Below are positions 10,656-22,884 of a stretch of DNA of 64,000 nucleotides, one piece after another. The position numbers and the translations under genes were made by a program. Under the pieces are notes generated by a model. That model made no database searches and was not told where the DNA came from. It saw nothing but the letters and a program-made list of their open reading frames with translations. The DNA lies in contig NC_082702.1 in the NCBI RefSeq assembly GCF_949987515.2, positions 55,273,600 to 55,337,599 of the forward strand, read 5' to 3'. The stretch comes from Delphinus delphis (taxonomy: Eukaryota; Chordata; Mammalia; Artiodactyla; Delphinidae). Positions within the stretch are counted from its first letter, which is position 1; each line of letters starts with the position of its first letter.

Positions 10656-11624
10656 TACCAAGAGCCCCCCTTCTGTGCTTAAGCTAACTTGAGTGGGTTT
10701 CTGTTACTTGCAACTTCAATTGATCAAGATCTTACCCTAGATTTACACCCCCTCCCCCAAAGAGTTGCCTGCCAATATAAGATGCGGAGCTCACACTTGT
10801 GCCCTTCCTCTCCGACAAGTCAAGCAAATCCACCCCACTGAGGTCCCGGAGGACCACGTGATCGGCACCTGTCAACAGAGGTGTCATCATCTTCCCCGTC
10901 CTTTTCGTTCCTCTTTCTAAGCCATGCCCATCACAAGATGGTACGCCTGTGTCTCCTTGACTCAAACTGTTAGTGGTCTTTGATGCCGAATTGAGGCTCA
11001 GTGCAGCTGCTGAATGGGTGTGGCAGGAACAGACGAGAAGCTGGAACTCCACAGCCTTAGCTCTTGGTGTCCAAATCAGAGGCGCCAATCAAAACAACTG
11101 GTGAGAAGATGTTGGTGTGAGTTCAAGACCCATTAGTTCTATGGCAACCACCTCACGAGATAGGAAGGAAAGCCCTTGAGGCCGTCTGGCGCAACCCCAC
11201 CGTTTTGCAGACGTGTGTGGTCCTCCCATCAGCCCACCTTGGTTCCAAGAGAGCGAGTGGAGAGAGGGGTGGAACCTCTCCAGGCCGGAGCGTTCCTTTT
11301 TCCAGATCGTGCTTCATTATGACCAGAAGGGCCTTTTCCTTGGTCTCAGACTCTCCATGACTTAACTCCTGCCTGGGTACAAACGGGATCCTTTGCTGGG
11401 ATTTCCAAGGATATAAGTGGCCAGTCCCTTCTCAGGAGGACTCTTGGGTGCCTCTCGGTTCTTTCCTATCCGGGACCTCCCAGGAGCCCATTTGCCCATG
11501 ACACACCATTTTATTCAAATTCAAATGTTATTTTTTGGAAATTAGAGTCTAAGATTGCACAATGATGGAAAAGTTGATGGAAAGCAAACCCCTCTCTCTG
11601 TACCTTGTTGGCCCCTAATAACAA
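10656..11624. other. Intergenic sequence without recognised features
   Basis: Mixed-composition DNA. Open frames on both strands lack any family signature. Confidence 0.5.
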
Positions 11625-11960
11625 TAATATTAACTAATACTTGCTAAGTGCCAGGCCGTGTTCTGTTTTCCATATATTAACCATTTAATGGCAGCCCTGA
11701 AGAAGGAAGATGCTGTTATCATCACCGCACTCTACAGATGGGCAGCTGAACACAGGCCAGGCTTGGAAGTAGAGGAGCCAGGATTTGAACTCAGCTCTAC
11801 TGGTTCCAGAAGGTGGCACGACCCACAAGCTACAGACTCAGACTCAAGCTGCCCGTGGGGTGATCCAGCCTGGGAGGCAGTTGCAGCTCAGAGAGGCCAG
11901 GTGACTTGAGCAAAGACACAAAGCTGGTGGAGTCGGGATTCAAACATCCGTCTAGACCCT
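11625..11960 (+). repeat. MIR-type SINE fossils (two adjacent)
   Basis: ctaagtgccaggccgtgttc ... ccaggatttgaactcagctc, followed by a second piece with gcagctcagagaggccaggt and agtcgggattcaaacatccg. Confidence 0.65.
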
Positions 11961-12063
11961 CCTTCCCCTGGACTAACTAGTTAGCTCCCTGAGAAGGATT
12001 GATTATCTTCCACTGAGTGTCTGCTCGGTGCTTGGCACTGTCTGTGTGTTTCCACATATTTTG

Positions 12064-12212
12064 TGTTTTATTTATTTATTTAACTAATTAATTAATAAAT
12101 TTGGCCGCGCGGCACAGCTTGCAGGATGTTAGTTCTCTGACCAGGAAGAGAACCCAGGCCCGTGGCAGTAAAAGTGCAGAGTCCTAACCACTGGACTGCC
12201 AGGGAATTCCCT
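12064..12212 (-). repeat. CHR-type SINE, tRNA-head-only form
   Basis: A T/A-rich tail (tatttatttatttaac) at the left, gccgcgcggcacagcttgca, and the head ccactggactgccagggaat at the right. No clear duplication, so it is an older copy. Confidence 0.8.
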
Positions 12213-12244
12213 ATCGTGTCCGTTTTGAAGCTTGGAGAGGATTT

Positions 12245-12714
12245 AAAACAAGCCTGCGGATTCTTTGATCTCTACCTGTTAAAAAGTGTGGTCCGTGCCC
12301 TCTCTCTTTGACTCCAAGCAGGCTCTGTGTCTTGACCAAGGGTACGGCAGCCGTGATGTTCTGTGACTTCCGTTGCCAGGCCACTAAAGGTGCCGCATCT
12401 TCTGCCTGGTTCTCTCGGGAGCCTTGCTCTGGGGGAAGTAAAAAGTCTGGCTACCCTGAGACTACCTTCCTGGAAAGGCCACGTGGCTCTCCTACCACGT
12501 GGGTGACTCAGCTCGGACGACCAGCCCAGTGGAACCTTCAGACGTCTGCAGCCCAGCCAACCTCTGACTGCAACCACACAATGAAGCAAGGAAGAACCAT
12601 CCAGCGGGGCCCATCCCAGATTCCTGAGCTACAAAACGATGAGCAAAATAAGATGGTGGTTTTAAGCCACTACATTTTGGGATGTTTTGTTACACAGCAC
12701 CAGTGGCCATAACA
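12245..12714 (+). repeat. Old LTR-like repeat
   Basis: Its 3' end, ggttttaagccactacattt, then gttttgttacacagcaccag, is typical of a mammalian LTR fossil. The rest is diverged. Confidence 0.5.
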
Positions 12715-13589
12715 TCCCATCTGAGAAGTGTTAACCCCACTGAGATGTTAAAGAGAAATGAAGTCGCTCAGAATGCCCAGCGGGTTCACACTGCGGGCAG
12801 TCCTTCTCCCTGTTCTCAGACCACCTGGTTCAGGGCCAAGGTCACAGGCGTGAGTGCTTGCTGGATGGAAGTCAGCAGGCAGTGCTGGGCACGGTCAGAT
12901 CCCGTCTCAGCACAGCAGACGAGAAGCAGGTGGACAGATGAAGAGGAGACCAGAGAGGGAGAGGAAAGGAGAAACGGGAGAGATGGGGGTCTGGAAGTTC
13001 CTTGGTGCAGGGCGCTGGGGCAGCGGCTGCCAGTCTGGGCAGGAGTTGGCAGCTCGGCTGGGGGGCGACATGGTAGAGAGGCGCCCTCAGCTTGCAGCTC
13101 TGCCAACAGCCCCCCGGAACACCTGAGCTGGGAAAGGTGTCCCCAGAGCCATCCGGGACCAGTGAGGAGCCTGCAGAGTTGCCACAAAAAGGAGGCGGAG
13201 GCCCGAGCAAGCTGAGCTGTGGCTGTTTCGGTGCTGACCACACCTCCCCACCCCAACCCAAGTGTTGGGCCCGTGAGAAATCTGATTCTGTGTGGCTTCC
13301 CGTCCCCTCTGCTGGGGCAGGGACCACTTTCTCCCACTCCCCCGGACCCCAGGTTTCATGGTACACAAGGAGGTGGCAGCTGAGTGGGGGTGAGCGTGAG
13401 TTGAAATCCCAGTTCCTTGGGATGGGAGGGAGTGTGCGTGAGAGCAGGGAACCAGCCTGGTAGGGGAGAGGTGAGTGAGGCCTGAAGAAGCTGCTCAGTG
13501 TTCCTAAGATTCAGATGCACAGTCACTATTCTACCAAAGTTTAATTGAAATTGTAAATGTGAAATAAAATTTCTCCCCTAGTGCAAAAA
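12715..13589. other. GC-rich intergenic sequence
   Basis: Overlapping open frames of up to 177 codons occur on both strands, but composition explains them. No domain or homology is seen. Confidence 0.5.
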
Positions 13590-13715
13590 CAAACAAAAAA
13601 ACAAATCCCAGTTCCTCCACTAGGGAGCTGTGTAACCTTGGGAAAGCTACTTACCTCTCTGTGCCCAGTTTCCTGATGATGACAGCACCAGCCTCAGAGG
13701 GCCGCTGGGAGTGGG
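13590..13715 (-). repeat. MIR-type SINE fossil
   Basis: Antisense MIR pieces: gggagctgtgtaaccttggg and ctacttacctctctgtgccc. Confidence 0.6.
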
Positions 13716-13780
13716 GAGTTTGCCAGGATGATGGGTGTGAGGCTGGGGACCTGAGAGGCATCCGTCAAGAATACAAATCT

Positions 13781-14138
13781 GTGACTTCCCTGGTGGCGCA
13801 GTGGTTGGGAATCCACCCGCAAATGCAGGGGACGCGGGTTCAAGCCCTGGTCTGGGAAGATCCCACATGCCGTGGAGCAACTAAGCCTGTGCTCTAAAAC
13901 TACTGAGCCTGTGCTCTAGAGCCCGCAAGCCACAACTGCTGAACCTGCGTGCCACAACTGCTGAAGCCCGTGCGCCTAGAGTCTGTGCTCTGCAACAAGA
14001 GAAGCCACCGCAATGAGAAGCCCACGCACCACAACGAGTAGCCCCCGCTCACCGCAACTATATTAAGCCCGCGCGTAGCAACGAAGACCCAACAACGAAG
14101 ACCCAATGCAGCCAAAGTAAATAAGTAAAAAAAAAAAA
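13781..14138 (+). repeat. CHR-type SINE, long form
   Basis: Head gtgacttccctggtggcgca, tail ...gcaacgaagacccaac... plus A-run. Perfect flanks aagaatacaaatct at 13767-13780 and 14139-14152. Confidence 0.94.
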
Positions 14139-14152
14139 AAGAATACAAATCT

Positions 14153-15048
14153 CTTCTCCCCTTGGATTTGCTCTTTGTCAAACCGAGGACACTTGTTCTG
14201 CAGCAGTCTTTTGCTCACCACTAAATGCCCCAGTACTTGGGACAGAGTCTGGCACATAGTAGGTGCTTACTAAGTATTGGATGAATGCATGTTGAGCTGA
14301 AAATGATGCTTCAAAAACTAAGAAAAGGAAGAAAAGTAAAAGAAATGAAAGTAATATGAGTTTAAAAAAGATAACTTTTTTATCTGCATTTGAGCTGCAC
14401 CAAAATCTTCAAGAGCTTCCAGCTTTCTGAATCCGAGTCACACATGTCTGGCCAATCACTGAGGTTCTTCCCTTATCTTTGCCCTATCCCTGTCCACACC
14501 CCCTCCCCGCCCCGTGTGCTCTGACCTGTCCGGGTGCCCCAGACTGTCAGATCGCCCCGCATAGCACAGGGGCGGGTGCAGAGTGACTGGATGGGGGTTG
14601 TGTGTGGGGAGTCGATTCTGAGTGAGCTGATTCGGTGTCTTCATGCAGGAATAAGCAACGTGGTGAGGACAGGCTCCATCTCGCCCTTGGGTACCACCAG
14701 CACACAGTAGGTCCACACTATGTGACTGAGTGGGGAGCACGGGGGAGTCCTTTAGCTCCTGCAGCCTTGGTTTCTTCCCCTGCCAACAAGGGCCTTGGCT
14801 TTATATCCCTCAAAGGCAGTTGCTTCTGGCTCTCAATTGATTAGAGTGTTAAACTGCACTGTCCTCTGGGGACTTGGGGCACTCTGTTCTCCAAGCCTCA
14901 GTTGCCCAATCTGGGAAATGGGATCATTTTCGTCTCACTGGATTCCTGTGAACCTGTACTGGAATAATGACGGTAAAGTGCTTAGCCTGGACCTCAGCTT
15001 TACTGCCTTCATCCAGTAAGGTCTTCCTGTCTTCATTCGCACCCTGGA

Positions 15049-15050
<2 letters not shown>
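14153..15050. other. Intergenic sequence upstream of the promoter
   Basis: An L2/MIR-like tail lies at about 14225-14290 (ggcacatagtaggtgcttac). MIR-like antisense pieces occur at about 14850-15000. No gene seen. Confidence 0.5.
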
Positions 15051-15105
<55 letters not shown>

Positions 15106-15139
15106 AAGAGTGAAGTTTTCTATCCGTGTGTGTGTGTGT

Positions 15140-15178
<39 letters not shown>

Positions 15179-15199
15179 AAGAGTGAAGTTTTCTATCCG
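15051..15199 (+). repeat. Duplicated (TG)n microsatellite unit
   Basis: A 54-base TG run (15051-15104) is followed by a unique 22-mer (15105-15126). A second, slightly interrupted TG run (15127-15177) is then followed by the identical 22-mer (15178-15199). The period is 73 bases. Confidence 0.97.
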
Positions 15200-15439
15200 C
15201 GCGTAGAGGATGGAAATAAATTAGCAAGTGTATATTCTGCACCATAGTTGCTGGAGCCCCCGCCCTTCCTGATTTCATTTGCTGCAATCCACAGGAGATA
15301 GCTTCCCTTTTCCCATTTTCCACTTGAGCCGCAGAGAAGTGGAATTTGGTAAATTTGCACACCCCTGGTGGAAAGTGCCTGGCATCGCGCTGGGTGCATC
15401 GTTAAGCTGTCAATGGAAACGATACTTTTATGGTCATGA

Positions 15440-15890
15440 CGAGAAACTGAGCGCGTCCTCCTCTTGTCAAGCCGAGTTCTTTGGGCGCGGGTGGTCCCGC
15501 GCTCCCTGCGACGCCCCCCATCCGACCCCGGGCGCCCGCGCCTCCGGGTGTCCTCCGGGCTCCCGGGGTGGTGCGAGGCCGGGAGGGGCGGGGCCGGTGG
15601 GGTGGGGGAGGACCTGGCGGGGCGAGGCCGGGAGTACAAGGGCGGGGCCGCGACCGCGCGGCGCGATGAGCGCCGCCGACCGCCGCGGGGCGTGGCCCCG
15701 GGGCTCCGGGCAGCCTACAAGAGGCGGCGCGCAGGGTCCTCGGACCCACTGCATCTCTCGGCGGCACCGGTGTCCCGTATCCCGCGACCTGCCCGCTGTG
15801 GCCGCTGTGCCTGTGCTGCTGCTGACGCTGCCGCCACTCCACTCAGAAGACGCCGGCGAGGAGGTGGCTGGAGCCCTGCGGAGGGAGGTA
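15440..15890 (+). promoter_or_regulatory. CRISPLD2: CpG-rich promoter region of CRISPLD2
   Basis: An abrupt rise in G+C and CpG density begins near 15440 and ends just after the exon 1 donor at 15888. Sp1-type GC boxes are visible at 15585-15595 (GGGGCGGGGCC) and 15640-15649 (GGGCGGGGCC). There is no canonical TATA box; a weak TATA-like ctacaag lies near 15715-15721. A dinucleotide-repeat duplication sits about 240 bp upstream. The promoter role is inferred from base composition and from the splice donor that leads to exon 2. Confidence 0.75.
15720..15887 (+). other. CRISPLD2: CRISPLD2 exon 1, non-coding 5' UTR (start approximate)
   Basis: A strong donor (GGGAG|gtaagt, cut after 15887) lies at the 3' edge of the CpG-rich block, and the next acceptor that fits is exon 2 at 33119. 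The transcription start cannot be read from sequence; the 5' limit is placed just after the GC boxes and a TATA-like ctacaag. From 15721 through the exon 2 leader there is no ATG, so no upstream ORF is expected with this start. Open frames that run through the GC-rich block continue into intron 1 and are not supported. Confidence 0.6.
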
Positions 15891-15984
15891 AGTGTGACTT
15901 AAATTGTTCTCCTCTCTGCACCGTACGATCCGCTCCCGCAATCTCCGAGAAGCTGAAATAGCCAGAGCAGATGCCGTCTCTTAG

Positions 15985-16190
15985 GGCTTACTGTGTGCTT
16001 ACTGTGTGCAGGCTCTTAGCTGAGCGCGCCACCTCAGAACCGTGCTCGGCAGCATGCCCGTCCACAGATGGAGAAACTGAGGCTCAGCGAGGGCAAGTTG
16101 GCTGAGACCTCACATGCTGCAAACTAGGGAGCCAGGACTCAAAGGCCGTCTGACCGCAGAATCGTGCTCTGAGGCTGTGTACTCCTCCCT
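15985..16190 (+). repeat. MIR-type SINE fossil
   Basis: ttactgtgtgcaggctctta, gatggagaaactgaggctca and ctagggagccaggactcaaa, in order. Confidence 0.75.
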
Positions 16191-17159
16191 CACCTGTGCA
16201 GTTCGCTAACATCTGTTGCGTTCCTGTGTACACAGTGGGCGTCAATAAATAGAAAGCTGATGGTGTGTATGTGGCAGGACTTCGAATGTGTCCTGCCCAC
16301 GTGTGGAGGGCCGGGGTGATCCTAAGGGCGTGTGCGTCCTGCTTGGCAAGTTTACAGGGCCACGCCCCTTTATGATTTTGTTTGGAACAAACCTTCCAGG
16401 TAGTCTTCCTGAGGGTCAGAGAGGTGAAGTGTCCAGGCAGGGCGGAGGCTGGGACCCAGTTCTGTCTGCCTCCAAAGCTCCATGTGGCTGTGGATGTGTC
16501 CAGGTGTGGGACATATCAGAGTTCCTACAGGTCTGGGAAGAGTTCCTGGGTCTTTTCAACCGGAGTGGATATCTGCATAAACTGCTTGTGGGGGGATGGC
16601 TGGGAGCTGAGGGCTCAGCTCTGGGGTCTAGGAGATCTGCAGCCCCAGGTGGAAGAGCCAGGGCGAGCCCCTCGTGCAGTGCAGACCCAGAACCTCCCTT
16701 GAAAGGGCTGGACTGGTGGACAAGCCAGGAAGGGCTTAGCTGACGCCTGCTCATCGCAGTCCGATTTGAACTGGGTGTCTTTTAGCCAGAGGTGAGTTAC
16801 TCCTCTGGTCAAGAGAAGCAGCTGGGAGTCTGACAGGTGCCCAGCTCAACTTCCAACCAAGAGTGGGCTTGTGAGTTTCTACCTTGAACCTTTGGTCTCC
16901 TTGCCCGGGCAGAATAGGGTGAGCCTGCCTTCCCCAGTGGGGTCAGGACACCAAGGGTCGGGAGCCTGACAGATGAGAGACCATGTAAAGGTCAAGGTGA
17001 AGGCCGTGCCCCCTTCTCCAGATAGACCCAGAGGGGGGCTCTCGGGGCTGTCTGTCTTGTGCACCTGATTTTCGGTTTCTGCCCCTGACCTGGCTGTTTG
17101 CACGTGGGGGAAGGAGCAGAAGGTGTGGGAGCTGTGTTGCTGGTGTGCTGGCTCTGAGG

Positions 17160-17300
17160 GCCGTTGCCATCGTCTTTACCTGCAACACACCTGGGCACGA
17201 GGCCTCTAGGTTTTCATTACAGATGAGGCAACCGAGGCTCAAAGAGGTGACGTGCTTGCCCAAGGTCCCCTGGCTTGTGTGTGATGCTGTCACCCCAGGT
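17160..17300 (+). repeat. MIR-type SINE fossil
   Basis: tacagatgaggcaaccgagg at 17219 on, followed by gtgcttgcccaaggtcccct. Confidence 0.65.
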
Positions 17301-17569
17301 CTCTCTGTCCACTTACCCTACACGCTTAGCGGCTGGGTCCTGCCTCCTTTAAGGTACTTCTCTGCCCAACTGCTGACTCTGCGTCTGAACCTGACCTTCA
17401 ACAAGGAACTGTTTCGTTTGAGAGGGGCTCCGCGTGAAACAGCAGCAGAGTTGAGCCCCAGCCTCGTCCCTGCTGACGCAGCCAGGGAGGAGAATGAAGA
17501 GAGTGATTTTGATTTTTACAGCCTCTTAAAAAATAGGAGTACGGATAGTAACGAGAGCATCTGTAATCC

Positions 17570-17770
17570 TCCCAGCAGCTGACGTTTATCTGGCGCACAC
17601 CGTGGCCCAGACGCGCCTGGGGTTTTACACGGATGACCTATCCTGCTGGCTTTTTTATGAGCTGGACTGTCCTGCTTTTTACAAGGAGGCAGTCGAGGCT
17701 CAGAGGGATTAAGGTATGTACCCCACGTGACACGGCCAGAGCGGGGAAGAGCTGCCATCCTGGCTGGACC
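17570..17770 (+). repeat. MIR-type SINE fossil
   Basis: acaaggaggcagtcgaggct, then cagagggattaaggtatgta and a degenerate 3' part. Confidence 0.5.
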
Positions 17771-18584
17771 CCACCCGAGATTCTGGAAGAAGATGCCCGT
17801 CCGGTGGCTGGCCACAGGACTGTCAGCGCAGAGCACGCTGCTGCGCAAGGCTTCTGCCATGTGGGTTCTGAATCCCTGGCCCCGGTTAAGGGTGGGCCTG
17901 GAGAGGGGCTTGGGATCCACTCTGCTGACAGGTACCTGTATCAACGTGCAGAGGGCCCTGCTGGGGAGCCCGGAGCAATGCCAGCTGCTCCCACAGTCCT
18001 GCGTCTGGAAAGGAGAGCTGGCTTGATGGGGAGGGGCTGGAGCTCAGCCGAAGAGCATGAGCTTCTGAAAAGCCCCCAGACTGCATCCCTCCCTCAGAGA
18101 CCTCACGTTGGATATCTGGGGTTTGTGGTAGGTTGCATTTGAAAACTGGCTTTTAAAGGCAGGACCCCCAAATGCCGACCTCTTTGGGCTTGTGGGAGCT
18201 GGAACATTTCTTCTCTCTGTCACCAGAGTAATTTACTGCGTATGGGAGGTGCCTCTGTGTCTGCTTGCTCCCGACCTAGGAAGCTTTTTCCCCCCCCTTT
18301 TTTTGCAGACTCACTGGTTTTTGATCAGTCCCAGATGTGCAAACCCAGCATCACTCAAAGGGGCTCATGGCTTGTCAAGAAAGGAAAATATAACACAGGC
18401 GTCATTTCATTTCATCTTCAGTCCATTGAGCTGAATAGCTTCTCAGACCTTCACGGGATAGGGCATCTGGAGCCCCTCATAAAGTCCCAAAGGGAGCACA
18501 CTCTGTTCTGGAACAGGGAGGGTCAGGCAGATCTGGGTCGTGGTTGGTAGGGCCAGCCATGCTCTTTTTCCTTTCTTTCTTTTT

Positions 18585-19200
18585 TTCCTTGAAAAAAGAG
18601 GTTTTATTGTGGTAAAATACTCGTCAACATAAATTTTACATTTTAAAGTGCACAGTTGGGTGGCATCTAGTACGTTAACAGTGCTCTGCAACCGTCACCA
18701 CTGTCCAATTCCAGAACGTTTTCGTCATCCCAAAAGGAGACCCCATAACCATCATTAGCGATCACTCCCCGTCTGTCCTCCCCTCCCCCTGGCAACTCCT
18801 CATCTGCTTTCTGTCTGTCTGGATTTGCTTACACTGGACATTTCATATAAATGGAATCCTACAGTATGTGGCGTTCTGTGTCTGGCTTCTCTCACTGAGC
18901 ACAACGTTGCCAAGGTTCATTCATGATGTAGCCTGTGTCAGTGCTGCATCCCTTTTTATGGCTGAATGCTATTCCAGTGTATGGATACATCATCTTTCAT
19001 TTATCCCTTCTTCCCCTGATGGACGTTTGGGCCATTTCCACCTTCTGGCTGTTGTGCATAATGCTGCTGTTAACATCTGTGTACACAGTCTTGTTTGTAC
19101 ACCTGTTTTCAGTTGTTTTGGGTCTACCCCTAGGAGCAGAATAGCTGGGTCACATGGTATTAAGGAACACGTGTCCCATTTTCTTGACTTCCCTCTTGAA
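18585..19200 (-). repeat. Old L1 (L1M-type) 3' fragment
   Basis: Antisense L1 3'-end landmarks: gaggttttattgtggtaaaa, ttcatataaatggaatccta, ttttatggctgaatgctatt and gcagaatagctgggtcacat. Confidence 0.8.
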
Positions 19201-20687
19201 GAAACATCAACTGAGATCATCTCATTCAGGAATGAGAATCTGGCGTCTGGGTGTTTGGGGGGAGGTGTCCACAGTTCCCCTGCCTCTGCACCAGGAGAGC
19301 AACTGACAGAGATTCGTGTCGGAGATTTTGCCCTGGGGGAGCTCAGCTTTCTACCCCAGGCTGTGCAGTTGTGGGTACTCACCGACAGACACCCCCTCTT
19401 CAAGGCTGTGGGGATAGACAGTTTCTCACGCTACAGCCCGAGGGAGATATATCTTCTCTGATTGTCTCAAATGCTGTGTCAGCTTAGACAAAAACCACAG
19501 ATGTAGGGGAAAAAGGAAAGTCCTAATGAGGATTATGCAACTTTTGGACCATCATTTTTTAAAAATATAAATTATGAAATCCCACATTTTCAGTCCAAGT
19601 TTCTGGATCGCATCCCACGGTGAATACAGAATGGTGAAATCCCAGAAGGGGAAAAGAATGCAGCTTCCATTTTGTTTGCAGTCAGGTGTCCCAGAATGGA
19701 CCCCGCCCTGAGGTTCTTTTGTGTTGAAAAACTCCTGGATAGATGTAAATTTCCAAAAACTTATGAATAAAGTTGATTATATGCCATTTTGGAAAAAAAA
19801 ACCAAAAAACAAAAAACAAAACTCCTGGCTCTCTCTAGAACTGGGAACTGGCATTCAGCCGGCAACTGCTGAGGCTGACTTGCTAAGATCCTAGAAGTCC
19901 TTTTAGAGCAAGGAGGCAGTATTCTCTGGCAAGGAAAGGTGACGTTGTGCGGGGGAGATGTTGGGGGGTACACCAAGGGGAGGGACCAGGTATGTGCAAA
20001 GGCCTGGAGGAGGGGAGGGTCCTGGCACCCTGAGAATGACAAGCTCATGGTGTCTGGGGTCTAAGGGTCAGGCTCAGGGCGGAGGAGCCTGCCCTGCGGT
20101 GGGGTCAGCGGTACTGAGCTTGGATTTCCCGCTCTGGGCTGCGGGGCACAGGAGAGTCACAGGGTGGCCTTTGTACTTGAGAACAGATCACTGTGGGATG
20201 AGCAGTATCCCCCAAAGTGTGGGGAGCCCATCCTGCTGGTCCCCGAGGTGACTGAGCGTGTCTAGTGACCCAGCAGCAAAGGCCTCCCACCCAGGCGCTG
20301 TTCTCTCCTCTGTGTCACAGCGAGGCGACCGTCTCAGGGGGTGCTTTCTGCCCCGAATGCCTCCCCACCCTGACCTCGCTGCAACAGAGAGCGCCCTCTA
20401 CAGTGACGCCCCTGGCCCCAACTCTCTTCTGCTTTCCTCGTGCTCCGTTTTCCTCTAGCCTCAGGTTCTCTGCCCCTGCTGCTGAGAGAAGGTTCCCTTT
20501 TTAAAGTAAATTTCTTTGAACCCCCAAAGCAAGCCAACTTTAATAAAATACGAAGTGTGAACTAGAACAGGGAGATGGTAGGAAGGTGGGCAAAGCTTGG
20601 GGAAGGGGGTGTGCCAAGGGCTGGAGTTCGGGAGACACTGGACTGAGGTGCGGCGTGAGAAGATTTGAGAGGCTGTTACCACCTAGA

Positions 20688-20870
20688 GCAGTGGTTCTCA
20701 GAGTGGGGTCCCCGGACCAGCAGCGGCTCCCAGGAGCTCGTCCAAATGCCGATTCTCAGGCCCTGCCCCAGGCCTCCTAGAGCTATGGGGGGGGCGGCAA
20801 TCTGCGTTTTCACGCGGCTTCCAGCACTTTCTGGTGCGGGCTCCAGGGTGGGACCCATTGCCCTGGAAAG
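20688..20870 (+). repeat. MER5-like hAT DNA-transposon fossil
   Basis: It starts agcagtggttctcagagtgg, has ggtccccggaccagcagcgg, then gccgattctcaggccctgcc and gcggcaatctgcgttttcac. This is the MER5A order. Confidence 0.8.
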
Positions 20871-21721
20871 CTGAGAAGACTTGCCCTGGGCCCCGGCCCC
20901 AGAATGGGGTGGGCGGGGCTGGCTGATGGGGGCAGAAGGTTCTGTTTACAGGACCTGGTATGACCAGAAACAGATCACGTGGCGAGAATGGAGCCAGTGG
21001 CTTGGGAGCTAGAATGACCTCTTCTGTCCAGAGCCGAGGCCCCTGAGAACAAGCTCTTGACGTGCGCCTAGGACTTTCTCCTGGAAGAGCGCTCGGCGTT
21101 GGCACCCGTTGCTCTGGGGCCCGAGCAAGTGTCCTGAGGATTCCCGCCTTTTCCTTCCGCCTGTATTTAGAGCCCCGCGTGCCCAGGAGCTTGTGAAGTC
21201 CGTCTGTTTGTAACCCCTAAGCGGCCCCTGTGAAAGAATGGGTTGTTTCCCTCCCAGCATTTAAAATACATCTGTGTGTATGCACGTGTGCGCTGCACCT
21301 CCCCATCCCGCCCCCAAACCGGCTCCCAACACAGCCAGTCTGTTCTCATGGGGGAAGCATGGGCTGCTGTAAAAACACTGTTTATTCCCGGGAACCTTCA
21401 AGGCCGGGCTTCCCGGGGACTGAGATATTTTCGGCTTTGGCATCGCTGGACAAAGTGCCCTTCAGACGGGGGATGAACTGGGCCCTGTCTGGGAGAGTCG
21501 GTGTCTGGCCCAAGTGGGAGGCTCTGGCAGCACGGAGCTTTATCTGGGCTCCAGCACCTTCAAGTTCACTTTGAAGGGCTGTAGGAGACCCGGCCCCGGA
21601 CTTGTCTCATTGCGGAGCCTCCTTGGAGGAGCCCTGGAGGATTTTCTCTTGCATAATCTGTTCTCCAGCTTCTCTGGAGCCGTTCTTCCAACAGAAGCCA
21701 GAACTTCTTTAAATTTCTCTT

Positions 21722-22090
21722 AAACTTTTTATTAAAGTTCAACATGCTAGAGAAGAATGCACATGCATTCGTGCGTCGGGGGATGAATTTTCTCCAAGTG
21801 CGCGTACCCGTGCCGTGGCCCCAGAGCTACAGAGCCTGACCGTCCCCCAGGAACCCTCCCATAGCCCCACCTCCCAGAGTAACCACTTCCGGACTTCTGA
21901 CGGTATAGGTTGGTTTTGCCTGGTTTTGAACTTTACGTAAATGAACCATGCATGTTTCATCACTGGAGTCTGGCTTTGGTTCAGTGTTATGTCTGTGAGC
22001 TTCGTCTGCAATGCTACATCTGCCAGGCTCTCAAAGCATAAATCAGACCCTGTCACCATCGGCTTCATCTGCCCTGCACCCGACACGCAC
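21722..22090 (-). repeat. Old L1 3'-end-like fragment
   Basis: Begins aaactttttattaaagttca and continues with gaactttacgtaaatgaacc, a decayed L1M-type pattern. Confidence 0.45.
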
Positions 22091-22095
22091 GCATG

Positions 22096-22125
<30 letters not shown>
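22096..22125 (+). repeat. (CA)n microsatellite
   Basis: Fifteen or so CA units preceding a SINE tail. Confidence 0.9.
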
Positions 22126-22126
<1 letters not shown>

Positions 22127-22139
22127 CTCTTTGCAATTA

Positions 22140-22280
22140 TTTTTTAAATTTTTTATTGTTTTTATTTTATGGCCATGCCACATGGCACGCGGGATCTTAG
22201 TTCCCCAGCCAGGGATCAAACCTGCACCCCCTGCAGTAGAAGCACAGGGTCTTAACCACTGGACCACCGGGGAAGTTCCG
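22140..22280 (-). repeat. CHR-type SINE, tRNA-head-only form
   Basis: T-rich tail, tggccatgccacatggcacg, gcgggatcttagttccccag, and head ccactggaccaccggggaag. Confidence 0.85.
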
Positions 22281-22289
22281 CCTCCATGC

Positions 22290-22640
22290 ATTTAGAATAA
22301 AATCCTTGTCATGGCCCCCAAGGCCCCTGGCTGCTTGGCCCTGCTCGCCTCTGTGACCCCATTTCTCCCCGGCCACACTGGCTTTGCACCCTTCCTTGGT
22401 CAAGCCAAGATGGTGACCATCTCAGAGTCTTTGTGCTTGCGGTTCCTGCTGCCTGGAGTTCACCCCAGCCAGAGTGGTCCCTGCCCCTCCCTCTGCCCAG
22501 CCTCACCATCCCGTGTCCCGGGGCTGTCTTCCTCCAGCCTCTGTATCGTCTATTTGCTGCGATGTTCCCTCCCTCCCCGCCCCCCGATTCCTGGGGACAG
22601 AGGCTTGTTCACTGGCCTATCCCAGGGACTCCGTGGCCGT
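22290..22640 (-). repeat. L2-like LINE fossil
   Basis: catggcccccaaggcccctg, gccacactggctttgcaccc and tgcggttcctgctgcctgga follow the L2 consensus order. Confidence 0.6.
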
Positions 22641-22884
22641 GTGAGGGTTGCCCTGGGGATGTTCCTCTGTGAAGCAGTGTGGAGATTCCGTAACCTGCTG
22701 CTATAGAATTCTTGAGCTTGGTTCAAGGCTGTGACTCATCCTTGCAGGTACCACCCAATACCAGTGAATCATGCATTTCAGGTGGGAGGCTGGTCCAGGT
22801 GCTGTCAGCCTCGTAGCCTGGAGCAGAGATGATCTGGGATGCCCGAATTCACCCAGGAGGAGGAAGGGAAGGAACAGCCATTAA

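Noticed and set aside
12682..13368. Opposed open frames of 164-177 codons
   Set aside because: Overlapping frames on both strands of the same GC-rich DNA, starting in a repeat; no family resemblance.
13781..13880. tRNA-like A/B-box sequences in SINE heads
   Set aside because: They derive from a tRNA ancestor but are SINE promoters; no intact cloverleaf with an acceptor stem is present.
15051..15178. Possible CRISPR-like direct repeat with spacers (two 22-mers)
   Set aside because: Only two copies, separated by TG microsatellite, in a mammalian genome; this is a local tandem duplication.
1..15440. Exons of the upstream neighbour USP10
   Set aside because: No exon with USP10-like coding sequence or flanking splice sites was recognised; the region reads as intergenic.
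15279..15902. 207-codon open frame through the promoter, with several overlapping frames on both strands
   Set aside because: G+C-rich sequence has few stop codons; the frame crosses the exon 1 donor and has no domain or codon signal.
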